Shown here in pieces: positions 13,190 through 20,277 of a stretch of DNA of 20,277 bases; position 1 is the first letter of the stretch; every line of letters starts with the position of its first letter. The DNA comes from an uncultured Bacteroidia bacterium (GTDB lineage: Bacteria > Bacteroidota > Bacteroidia > Bacteroidales > UBA932): assembly GCA_902795785.1 (NCBI GenBank), contig CADBMK010000019.1, positions 1 to 20,277 on the forward strand, read 5' to 3'. The notes below the pieces were generated by a model, which searched no databases, was not told the origin of the DNA, and was given only the letters and a program-made list of their open reading frames with translations. Both the position numbers and the translations under genes were made by a program.

Positions 13190-16012
13190 ATGGGTGAAAC
13201 TAGACTGAATAAATTAATCAGAAAATATAATGTCGGCCTTTCCAATCTTGTGGAATTCCTCAAGAAGAAGGGTATAGAGGTAGAAGAGAATCCAAACGCC
13301 AAGGTTTCCGATGAGATTGTCCCTCTCCTTGAGAAGGAATTCGGAAAGGATCTTGAGGCTAAGGAGGCTGCCGAGAAGGTTGATATCAAACTTACCGACC
13401 TTCTTGAAAAATCTGGCTCAAAGAAGCCTGAGCAGGATGTTGTGGAAGAGGAGGATTATTCCGTTCACGAGACGATAATCAAGACCAACACGCTTTCTGT
13501 CTCTGCGCCTGCACCTGCTCCAACACCGGAGCCGGAGAAGAAGGCTGAACCGCAGCCGGAACCGGAGCCTGCTCCAGAACCGGAACCAGAACCTGAGAAG
13601 ATTCCGGAGCCGGTAGTAGAGCCTGAGCCTGTGAAGGAACCGGAGCCAGTCGTTGAGCCGGAACCGGAACCAGAACCGGAGCCTGAGATTAAACCGGAAC
13701 CAGTGGTGGAACCTGCACCTGCACCAGCTCCAGAGAAGGAGAAAGACGCTGCCCCAACCCCTGCAGTGTCGCCTGCACCTGCTGCCAGTGCGTCTGCCGC
13801 ACCATCAGTCGGCCTCAATATCGTGGGCAAGATTGACCTCAGCCAGTTTGAGAGGAAACCGAAGCCGGGTAAGAACAAGCGCGAGCGTATCGCCAAGGGC
13901 GGAAGCCAGAAGGTGGACGTGGACAAGGTTGGCAAGGATGCTACCAATAACCCTGGACGCAAGGAGCAGAAGGGTAACAACAATAACAAGAATAACCGTC
14001 AGGATCAGAATCAGGGCAAGGGACGCCGCCGCGACCGCGGCTCAGACCGTTTCTCTCAGAAGCCTTTGACCGAGGCCGAGCAGGCCGAGCTCCAGCAGGA
14101 GATGCAGAAGGAAATCCAGAAGCAGGTCAAGGAAACATACGCCCGAATGAATGACACCAAGAAGAGCAACTTCGGCGCCAAGTACCGTAAGGAGAAGCGT
14201 GAGGCTGCGGCTCAGAAGACTCAGGAGGAACTTGAGCAGGAGGCATCGGAGAAGAAGGTACTAAAGGTAACGGAGTTCGTTACCGTGAACGACCTTGCAA
14301 CCCTTATGAACAACACTCCTGTAGTCAAGGTCATTGGCGCTTGTATGAGCCTTGGTCTTATGGTGTCAATCAACCAGCGTCTTGACGCGGAGACCATCGT
14401 CCTCGTTGCGGAGGAGTTCGGCTACAAGGTTGAATTCGTCACCGCTGAGATTACCGAGGAGATTGAGGAACTCGAGGCTGTGGATAAGGAGGAGGATCTC
14501 GTATCCCGTCCGCCTGTCATCACGGTCATGGGTCACGTCGACCATGGTAAGACATCCCTTCTGGACTATATCAGAAAGTCCAATGTCATTGCCGGTGAGG
14601 CAGGTGGTATCACCCAGCACATCGGTGCATACAACGTGAAACTTCCTGACGGAAGGCGTATCACATTCCTCGATACTCCTGGTCACGAGGCCTTCACGGC
14701 GATGCGTGCCCGCGGTGCCCAGCTCACCGACCTCGCAATCATCATCATTGCGGCCGATGACGCCGTGATGCCGCAGACAGTCGAGGCAATCAACCACGCA
14801 CAGGCTGCAGGTGTCCCTATGGTATTTGCAATCAACAAGATAGATAAGCCGGGCGCTCAGCCTGAGAAGATTTACGAGCAGCTCTCTCAGATGAATATCC
14901 TCACTGAGGCCTGGGGCGGTAAGTATCAGTGTCAGGAAATCTCTGCAAAGAAGGGTCTCAATGTGGAACTCCTTCTTGAGAAGGTTCTCCTTGAAACCGA
15001 CCTTCTTGAACTCAAGGCTAACCCTAAGCGTCCTGCCCTCGGTGCCATCATCGAGTCTTCGCTTGACAAGGGCCGTGGATATCTTGCCACCGTACTCGTC
15101 CAGAACGGAACGCTCCACGTGGGAGACTGCATCCTTTCAGGAAGTTTCTACGGCCGTGTGAAGTCTATGTTCAACGAGCGTGGTCAGAAGGTTACCGAAG
15201 CCGGCCCTTCAACCCCTGTTTCAGTCCTCGGTCTTAACGGAGCCCCTGCTGCAGGTGAGAAGTTCAACGTTATGCTTGACGAGCGCGAGGCCAAGAGCAT
15301 CGCCACCAAGCGTGAGCAGCTTATCCGCATCCAGGGTATCAAGACCCAGAAGCATATGACCCTCGAGGAAATCGGACGCCGTATCGCCATCGGTAACTTC
15401 AAGGAACTCAATGTCATTGTCAAGGGTGATGTGGACGGATCAGTTGAGGCTCTCTCTGATTCACTCATCAAGCTCTCTACCGAGGAGGTACACGTAAATG
15501 TTATCCACAAGGCTGTCGGACAGATTTCAGAATCTGATGTCGTCCTTGCGGCTGCATCCGATGCCGTAATCATCGGCTTCAACGTGCGTCCTTCATCCGA
15601 GGCCCGCAGGAATGCAGAGAACGAGGGTATTGAAATCCGTCTCTACTCTGTCATCTATGATGCCATCAACGAGGTTAAGGACGGTATCGAGGGTATGCTC
15701 GAGCCGGAGAAGAAGGAGGAGATTACAGCCACAGCCGAGGTTAAGCAGACCTTCAAGATCAGCAAGGTGGGCACCATCGCAGGATCCCTTGTCAAGGAAG
15801 GTAAGCTTCAGGCCAAGAGTCAGGTTCGTCTCATCCGTGACGGTATCGTCATCTACACCGGTGAGCTTTCATCTCTCCAGAGAGGAAAGGACCAGGCCAA
15901 GGAGGTCTCTGCCGGCATGGAGTGCGGTATCGGAATTGCCAATTATAACGATATCAAGGAAGGTGACGTTATCGAAGCCTTCACAATCGTGGAGATCAAG
16001 AGAACTCTCTAG
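13190..16012 (+). CDS. infB: Translation initiation factor IF-2
   Basis: IF-2 is the GTPase that places initiator tRNA on the 30S subunit and promotes subunit joining. The protein has 940 residues. The N-terminus (GETRLNKLIRKYNVGLSNLV) is an IF2_N domain. Residues about 104-206 form a long low-complexity linker of Pro-Glu and Pro-Ala repeats, followed by a basic Asn/Lys/Arg-rich stretch (about 215-290). A second IF2_N-like segment (KVTEFVTVNDLATLMN) precedes the G domain. GTPase motifs: G1 GHVDHGKT (448-455), G3 DTPGH (495-499), G4 NKID (549-552), G5 SAKKG (about 585). The beta-barrel and C-terminal tRNA-binding domains follow; FNVRPSSEARRNAENEGIEI is diagnostic. It begins 31 bases after nusA with a weak AAGGGG upstream, and ends before a very strong terminator. 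Confidence 0.98.
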   Translation: MGETRLNKLIRKYNVGLSNLVEFLKKKGIEVEENPNAKVSDEIVPLLEKEFGKDLEAKEAAEKVDIKLTDLLEKSGSKKPEQDVVEEEDYSVHETIIKTNTLSVSAPAPAPTPEPEKKAEPQPEPEPAPEPEPEPEKIPEPVVEPEPVKEPEPVVEPEPEPEPEPEIKPEPVVEPAPAPAPEKEKDAAPTPAVSPAPAASASAAPSVGLNIVGKIDLSQFERKPKPGKNKRERIAKGGSQKVDVDKVGKDATNNPGRKEQKGNNNNKNNRQDQNQGKGRRRDRGSDRFSQKPLTEAEQAELQQEMQKEIQKQVKETYARMNDTKKSNFGAKYRKEKREAAAQKTQEELEQEASEKKVLKVTEFVTVNDLATLMNNTPVVKVIGACMSLGLMVSINQRLDAETIVLVAEEFGYKVEFVTAEITEEIEELEAVDKEEDLVSRPPVITVMGHVDHGKTSLLDYIRKSNVIAGEAGGITQHIGAYNVKLPDGRRITFLDTPGHEAFTAMRARGAQLTDLAIIIIAADDAVMPQTVEAINHAQAAGVPMVFAINKIDKPGAQPEKIYEQLSQMNILTEAWGGKYQCQEISAKKGLNVELLLEKVLLETDLLELKANPKRPALGAIIESSLDKGRGYLATVLVQNGTLHVGDCILSGSFYGRVKSMFNERGQKVTEAGPSTPVSVLGLNGAPAAGEKFNVMLDEREAKSIATKREQLIRIQGIKTQKHMTLEEIGRRIAIGNFKELNVIVKGDVDGSVEALSDSLIKLSTEEVHVNVIHKAVGQISESDVVLAAASDAVIIGFNVRPSSEARRNAENEGIEIRLYSVIYDAINEVKDGIEGMLEPEKKEEITATAEVKQTFKISKVGTIAGSLVKEGKLQAKSQVRLIRDGIVIYTGELSSLQRGKDQAKEVSAGMECGIGIANYNDIKEGDVIEAFTIVEIKRTL

Positions 16013-16033
16013 AATCTCCGCAAAATACAGTAT

Positions 16034-16075
16034 AAAAAGAGGGCGGTTTGTATGGAACAGACCGTCTTCTTTTTA
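16034..16075 (+). terminator. Strong intrinsic terminator of the rimP-nusA-infB operon
   Basis: AAAAAGAGGGCGGTTTG (16034-16050) pairs along its whole length with CAGACCGTCTTCTTTTT (16058-16074), with a few G-T wobbles, around a seven-base loop. The stem merges into the A and T runs. The stem is about 17 bp and is the strongest terminator in the window. Confidence 0.92.
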
Positions 16076-16241
16076 TATAAATTATAAATTACTGTCTTTT
16101 TTGCAGGATTGCGAATATCGATATTAATTAATTTTATTATGCGTATTTTGGGGCTCAGAAGTACTTTTGCGCCCGATATTTTTTATGTATAACTATTAAA
16201 AAAACGAATATTTTGCTACTTTTTCATTTGCGTAAGTAAAA

Positions 16242-16249
16242 TATGTTTG
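16242..16249 (+). promoter_or_regulatory. Candidate -7 element for susC-susD
   Basis: TATGTTTG matches TAnnTTTG. The position 19-21 bases upstream is T-rich but has no clear TTTG, so this may be a weak or activator-dependent promoter. A start near 16256 would give a leader of about 105 bases containing the 16269-16304 hairpin. Confidence 0.35.
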
Positions 16250-16268
16250 CGACCTTTGTAAATATTTA

Positions 16269-16304
16269 TTCAAAATTCGAGAGGCTCGCCAGATCGAATT
16301 TGAA
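16269..16304 (+). repeat. Inverted repeat in the susC leader
   Basis: TTCAAAATTCGA (16269-16280) pairs with TCGAATTTGAA (16294-16304), giving an 11-bp stem with one bulged A around a 13-base loop (GAGGCTCGCCAGA). A T7 run follows 11 bases later. The spacing to the T-run is too long for a classical terminator, so a leader RNA structure or a protein-binding site is more likely. Confidence 0.5.
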
Positions 16305-16359
16305 ATAGATTGAAATTTTTTTGTATCAATATTTATGTTTAACTAATCTTTTCATGCCT

Positions 16360-19300
16360 ATGAAAAATGTCAGGCATTTTATACTGTCTGTTATTCTTTC
16401 TGTCGTAGCCCTTTCGGCTTATGCTCAGAATATCACCGTCAAGGGTGTTGTAACTGACAGTGCCAACGGAGAGCCGCTTCCTGCCGCTTCCGTCATGCTC
16501 AAAGGAACCAAACATGGTACCGTGACTAATCTTGATGGAGATTTCACAATCAGTGCTCCAAAGGATGGTATTCTTGTATTCAGTACCATTGGTTACAAAA
16601 CTACTGAGGTTGCTATTAATGGTAAGGCAGTTGTCAACTGCGCCCTGAGTTCAGATGCTGAATTCCTGAATGACGTTGTTGTGATTGCTTATGGTACACA
16701 GAGCTCAAGAACTGTTACCGCATCTGTCGCTTCCCTGAAATCAGACGTCATCAAGGACGCTCCTAACGTAAGTTTCGACACAATGCTTCAGGGTCAGGCT
16801 GCCGGTGTGCAGGTATCTTCAGCCAACGCCGGTGCCGGTTCTCAGGCTAAGGTGCTTGTACGTGGTGTCAGCTCAATCTCTGCAGGTACAGACCCTCTCT
16901 ACATCGTAGACGGCGTTCCTGTTCAGACCAGCGTTGTCAATGCAAGCTACATGGAGGCCAACCCTCTTGCCGATATCAACCCTGCAGATATCCTTTCAAT
17001 CGACGTATTGAAGGATGCTGCCGCTACCGCTCTTTATGGTTCTCGTGCTGCCAGTGGTGTCATCATCATCACTACAAAGCAGGGCCGCAAGGGTGAGACC
17101 AAGGTTACATATGATATGAGCATCGGTTTTGCGGAGGCTACCAAGATCTACGATGTCATGGATGCCGATACTTACGTGGCTTACAAGAACATGGCCTTCA
17201 AGAATAAGTATGGTACTGATGAGGGCGTAATTTCCGGTGGTAAAAATAAATACGGAAACAAGGCTTTCAATATTCCAGTTGATTCCCACGGAAATCCTAT
17301 CAAGACCGACTGGGCTGACCTTATCTATAGGAAGGGCCTTGTCACCAACCATACCGTGGCTATTTCCGGCGGTTCTGACAAGACTCAGTACTATGCTTCT
17401 GTCAACTTCTCCGACAATGAGGGCATCATTATCGGTGATAGCTACAAGCGTTTCGGCTTCAAGTCCAATGTTACCACCAAGGTGAACAAGTGGTTGAAAC
17501 TCGGCCTCAGCAGCCAGTATTCAAAGGCTTATACTGATGTTATCGACGCTTCACGTGCCGGTTCTGTATTCTCAGCTGCAGGTCTTCCTCGTCAGGCTAC
17601 AATTCTGCCTCCAATTACCTTCCCTTACAAGGAGGACGGTTCTTACAATGTAATGAATGGTGGTGAGTTCATTGGTGTAGGTGGTGTTAGTATCTCAAGC
17701 CTCGGCTATCCTAACGCAATGGCTCAGAAGGAGTCATTCAACAAGATCAATACTGACCGTATCATCGCCAGCGGCTACGGAGAGGTTGAGCCAATCAAGA
17801 ACCTCATCCTCAAGAGCCAGATTGGTGTTGACTATATGATTGAAAATGAGGAGACCTTCTGGGATCCTGAGTATGGTCAGGGTGCGGGCAACAACGGTTA
17901 TGCATGGCGCTCAATGAGTGACCTGCTTACCTGGACCTGGACCAACACCGCCACCTACAACGTGGCCTTCAATGACCACTCATTTGATTTCCTCCTCGGT
18001 ATGGAGGCATACAATGAGGGCTACGGTTTCGACTGGATCAATGCCAGCGATATTTCCAACAAGGCTTATAACGGATTCCGTGCCGGCTACAACACTGTCA
18101 AGGCCGGTGGTGAAGAAGGTGAGAAGGCTTTGATTTCTTACTTCGGCCGTGTTAACTATGACTATAAGGCCAAGTATATGGTTTCTGCCAACTATCGTCG
18201 TGACGGTCTCTCTGCACTTGGTGCAAATAACAAGTGGGGTAACTTCTGGGGAGTATCCGCTGCATGGCGTATTTCAGAGGAGCCTTTCTTCGAGCCTCTT
18301 CTCAACGTGGTAGACGACCTCAAGATCAAGGGTAGCTACGGTGTGGTTGGTAACTCAAATATCGGTTACTATCCAGCTCAGACCTACTTCAGGGATACAT
18401 ACTATGGCGGAAAGCCATCCCTTATCCTTTCTAATATCGGTGATTCTGACCTTGCATGGGAGTCTTCAAGCAAGTATGACTTCGGTTTCGACGCACGTCT
18501 GTTCAACAAGGTCAACGTTGCTTTTGACTACTACTATACCAAGACCAACAACCTTGTCATGGCAGTTCCTCAGGGGCCTTCTACCGGTATCGGTTCTCTT
18601 AAGACCAACACCGGCTCAATGGAGAACAAGGGTATAGAGTTCTCTATCAGCGCTGACGTCATCAAGACAAAGGACTTCACCTGGAACAGCAGTTTCAACA
18701 TTACAACTTCTCATAACAAGGTTCTTTCACTTGCTGAAGGCGTTGAACAGATCTTTGGTGAGTCTGAAGCAAATATCACACTCCCTGGTTATTCTGTAGG
18801 TCAGCTTTATGCTTATCCTACCGGCGGTATCGATCCTGAAACCGGTCACCGTATCTTCTACGGTAAGAATGGCGAATGGACACATTACGATCCTCTTGCA
18901 AAGAAGTGGTATCTTAAGGACGGTACTGAGTACTCAAGCAGCAACCTTACTCAGGTTCGTGCCGGCAATACTCTTCCTACATGGTTCGGCGGTTGGAACA
19001 ATACCTTCAAGTACAAGAACTTTGACATGAGCCTCATGTTCCAGTACTCAGGCGGTAACTGGATTCTCAACAACAACACTGCTACAGGATCAGACAACCG
19101 TTGGTGGAACAACCTCGCAGAGGTTCCTGAGAAGTGTTGGAAGCAGCCGGGAGACAAAGCCAAGTACGCTTACCCTGTATATGGCGATAACGTTTCCAAC
19201 GGTTCTGCATATGACCTTACCGACTGGATTGAGAAGGGTGATTACCTCCGTCTTAAGACCCTCGGCTTCGGTTATACTTTCAAGCCGAAGAATAACAACA

Positions 19301-19482
19301 TCCTTTCTTCTATCCGTGCTTACGCTCAGGTTCAGAACGTATTCGTTCTTACCAAGTTCACTGGCCTGGATCCAGAAATTACTTCATCTTATACCGATGA
19401 GGCTGTGCTCTCAGGCGGTTACTACAAGAATACCCTGCCTCAGGCACGTACTTACACGCTGGGTGTACAGCTTTCATTCTAA
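16360..19482 (+). CDS. SusC/RagA-family TonB-linked outer-membrane transporter
   Basis: The outer-membrane barrel of a SusCD importer, driven by TonB. I favour the ATG at 16360 (1040 aa; MKNVRHFILSVILSVVALSA, with cleavage after AYA before QNITV) over the ATG two codons earlier. The frame also extends to a TTG at 16321, but that part is not signal-like. Next is a carboxypeptidase-regulatory-like domain (about residues 25-100; GVVTDSANGEPLPAASVMLK). The plug follows, with VVIAYGTQSSRTVTASVASL and the SusC-typical VRGVSSISAGTDPLYIVDGV and LKDAAATALYGSRAASGVII. The barrel then runs to the C-terminal LPQARTYTLGVQLSF, ending in Phe as outer-membrane barrels do. susD begins 19 bases downstream. The imported substrate (glycan, peptide or other) cannot be read from the sequence. 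Confidence 0.95.
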   Translation: MKNVRHFILSVILSVVALSAYAQNITVKGVVTDSANGEPLPAASVMLKGTKHGTVTNLDGDFTISAPKDGILVFSTIGYKTTEVAINGKAVVNCALSSDAEFLNDVVVIAYGTQSSRTVTASVASLKSDVIKDAPNVSFDTMLQGQAAGVQVSSANAGAGSQAKVLVRGVSSISAGTDPLYIVDGVPVQTSVVNASYMEANPLADINPADILSIDVLKDAAATALYGSRAASGVIIITTKQGRKGETKVTYDMSIGFAEATKIYDVMDADTYVAYKNMAFKNKYGTDEGVISGGKNKYGNKAFNIPVDSHGNPIKTDWADLIYRKGLVTNHTVAISGGSDKTQYYASVNFSDNEGIIIGDSYKRFGFKSNVTTKVNKWLKLGLSSQYSKAYTDVIDASRAGSVFSAAGLPRQATILPPITFPYKEDGSYNVMNGGEFIGVGGVSISSLGYPNAMAQKESFNKINTDRIIASGYGEVEPIKNLILKSQIGVDYMIENEETFWDPEYGQGAGNNGYAWRSMSDLLTWTWTNTATYNVAFNDHSFDFLLGMEAYNEGYGFDWINASDISNKAYNGFRAGYNTVKAGGEEGEKALISYFGRVNYDYKAKYMVSANYRRDGLSALGANNKWGNFWGVSAAWRISEEPFFEPLLNVVDDLKIKGSYGVVGNSNIGYYPAQTYFRDTYYGGKPSLILSNIGDSDLAWESSSKYDFGFDARLFNKVNVAFDYYYTKTNNLVMAVPQGPSTGIGSLKTNTGSMENKGIEFSISADVIKTKDFTWNSSFNITTSHNKVLSLAEGVEQIFGESEANITLPGYSVGQLYAYPTGGIDPETGHRIFYGKNGEWTHYDPLAKKWYLKDGTEYSSSNLTQVRAGNTLPTWFGGWNNTFKYKNFDMSLMFQYSGGNWILNNNTATGSDNRWWNNLAEVPEKCWKQPGDKAKYAYPVYGDNVSNGSAYDLTDWIEKGDYLRLKTLGFGYTFKPKNNNILSSIRAYAQVQNVFVLTKFTGLDPEITSSYTDEAVLSGGYYKNTLPQARTYTLGVQLSF

Positions 19483-19487
19483 TCTAT

Positions 19488-19492
19488 AGGAG
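19488..19492 (+). promoter_or_regulatory. Shine-Dalgarno-like site for susD
   Basis: AGGAG lies nine bases before the susD ATG at 19502, in the short susC-susD gap. It supports this start and tight co-expression with susC. Confidence 0.5.
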
Positions 19493-19501
19493 ACGTTATT
19501 T

Positions 19502-20277
19502 ATGAAGAATATTATCAAACTTCTCACTATACTGACTCTCGTTGCATCGCTCAGCTCTTGCAATAAGTCTTTCATTGAAAAGGATAAACCATACTCAATG
19601 GTGGAGAGTAAAATCTACTCTGATTCTGCATACATTGAGTCAGCCCTTCTCGGCTGCTATAGCACATTTAAGATTACTGACCTTAAGGAGGATGTCGCGC
19701 CTTCATTCGTGGGAGGTCTCGCCTATATAGTCTTCGACTGCCGTGGAGAAGATATCGTCAATATCTCTAACCCTGTCACCATGCAGGAAACATATGAGAT
19801 GAGCGTTCTTCCTACTTCACTGGAGAATGGCCGTATCTGGAAATGTGCATATAAGACTATCAATACCTGCAACATCTTCATTGACAACCTTGCAAAGTAT
19901 AACTGCGCCGAGTTGCTTGGTGAAAAATGTTACAATCAGTTTGTTGCTGAGGCTAAGTTCCTCCGTGCATATAGTTACTATGTGCTTGTTAACCTTTATT
20001 CTCAGCCATACGCTATAAATCCTGATGCTCTGGCAGTTCCGCTTCGTCTTACCGGCCTTACTTCTTCCGGTAACAACGAGTGCCCTGCTTCTCCTATCAA
20101 GGATGTATATGCACAGATTCTTGAAGACTGTATCCCTGGCGCGCTCATTAACAAGCCAGCTACTTATGACGGTGTTACCCGTGCTTCTTCCGCTGCTGCA
20201 CACATGCTTAGAATGCGTGTATATATGGCAGAGAAGAAATGGGAAGAGGCTATTACAGAAGGAAAAGCCATCACTGG
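19502..20277 (+). CDS. SusD/RagB-family outer-membrane lipoprotein, C-terminus cut by window edge
   Basis: The surface lipoprotein that caps the SusC barrel and binds the nutrient. I translated it from the plus strand: 258 codons are visible to the right edge, roughly half of a typical SusD. The signal peptide MKNIIKLLTILTLVASLSSC ends in a lipobox with Cys20 as the acylation site. The following stretch (NKSFIEKDKP, then YIESALLGCYSTF) fits the usual SusD N-terminus. AEAKFLRAYSYYVLVNLYSQ (149-168) is the conserved TPR-like SusD helix, and ASSAAAHMLRMRVYMAEKKW (228-247) is the next. The visible part has nine cysteines (20, 52, 80, 115, 123, 135, 143, 194, 210), which seems high for this family. 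It follows susC directly and is presumably co-transcribed with it. Confidence 0.93.
   Translation, partial: MKNIIKLLTILTLVASLSSCNKSFIEKDKPYSMVESKIYSDSAYIESALLGCYSTFKITDLKEDVAPSFVGGLAYIVFDCRGEDIVNISNPVTMQETYEMSVLPTSLENGRIWKCAYKTINTCNIFIDNLAKYNCAELLGEKCYNQFVAEAKFLRAYSYYVLVNLYSQPYAINPDALAVPLRLTGLTSSGNNECPASPIKDVYAQILEDCIPGALINKPATYDGVTRASSAAAHMLRMRVYMAEKKWEEAITEGKAIT

Larger units (their letters stand above)
16076..16359. other. AT-rich intergenic region upstream of susC
   Basis: No credible coding sequence. It holds a 12-bp palindrome AATATCGATATT (16114-16125) and several TAnnTTTG-like boxes: TACTTTTG at 16162-16169 (no proper -33) and TATGTTTG at 16242-16249. A leader hairpin lies at 16269-16304 and a T7 run at 16316-16322. 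It presumably carries the susC promoter and leader. No ECF sigma, anti-sigma or hybrid two-component gene is adjacent. Confidence 0.6.

Noticed and set aside
13540..13740. Tandem or CRISPR-like repeat
   Set aside because: The repetition is imperfect coding repeat for PEPE in infB, without spacers or fixed unit length.
13465..13989. Minus-strand frame encoding Gly-Ser repeats opposite infB
   Set aside because: This is the mirror of the Pro-Glu repeat in IF-2, not a separate gene.
14366..15118. 250-codon open frame on the minus strand
   Set aside because: It is antisense to the G domain and following domains of infB, which are unmistakable.
16141..16190. Possible terminator (GGGGCT ... GCGCCC followed by T-run) and -7-like TACTTTTG
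   Set aside because: The stem pairs only three G-C pairs before mismatches, and no -33 element is correctly spaced. Neither is convincing.

Overview
The window looks like a Bacteroidota chromosome segment, most likely order Bacteroidales. The evidence is a SusC/SusD pair, a peptidase-regulatory-like plus beta-barrel outer membrane protein, a SusD lipoprotein signal, promoters matching the Bacteroides -33 TTTG / -7 TAnnTTTG pattern, and mostly absent Shine-Dalgarno sequences. I cannot name a genus from the sequence alone. Nothing looks like a prophage, insertion sequence, CRISPR array, tRNA or rRNA.

Layout: the genes diverge from about position 10000. Leftward (minus strand, in transcription order) are rplU (L21), rpmA (L27), a strong terminator, serS, ruvC, a large outer-membrane beta-barrel protein, a terminator, a very large AsmA-family protein, and prmA, which is cut by the left edge. 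Rightward (plus strand) are an uncharacterised P-loop ATPase, then rimP-nusA-infB ending in a strong terminator. After a 347-base AT-rich gap come susC and susD, the latter cut by the right edge.

Function: the centre is a translation and information-processing block. It comprises ribosomal proteins L21 and L27, seryl-tRNA synthetase, the Holliday-junction resolvase RuvC, the 30S maturation factor RimP, the transcription factor NusA, initiation factor IF-2, and the L11 methyltransferase PrmA. It is flanked by envelope genes: AsmA-like, the outer membrane barrel, and the SusCD nutrient importer.

Most genes are ordinary housekeeping genes. The most interesting signals are regulatory. (1) A consensus promoter for rimP-nusA-infB lies upstream of, not downstream of, an intrinsic-terminator hairpin, so the operon that encodes NusA may be attenuated in its own leader. 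(2) A near-perfect palindrome fills the whole serS-ruvC gap and touches the GTG start of ruvC. (3) Inverted repeats sit immediately before the start codons of rplU and the outer-membrane barrel gene, and in the susC leader. (4) The ATPase beside rplU has a degenerate Walker A motif (GKH in place of GKS/T). I do not see a clear new multi-gene system in this window.
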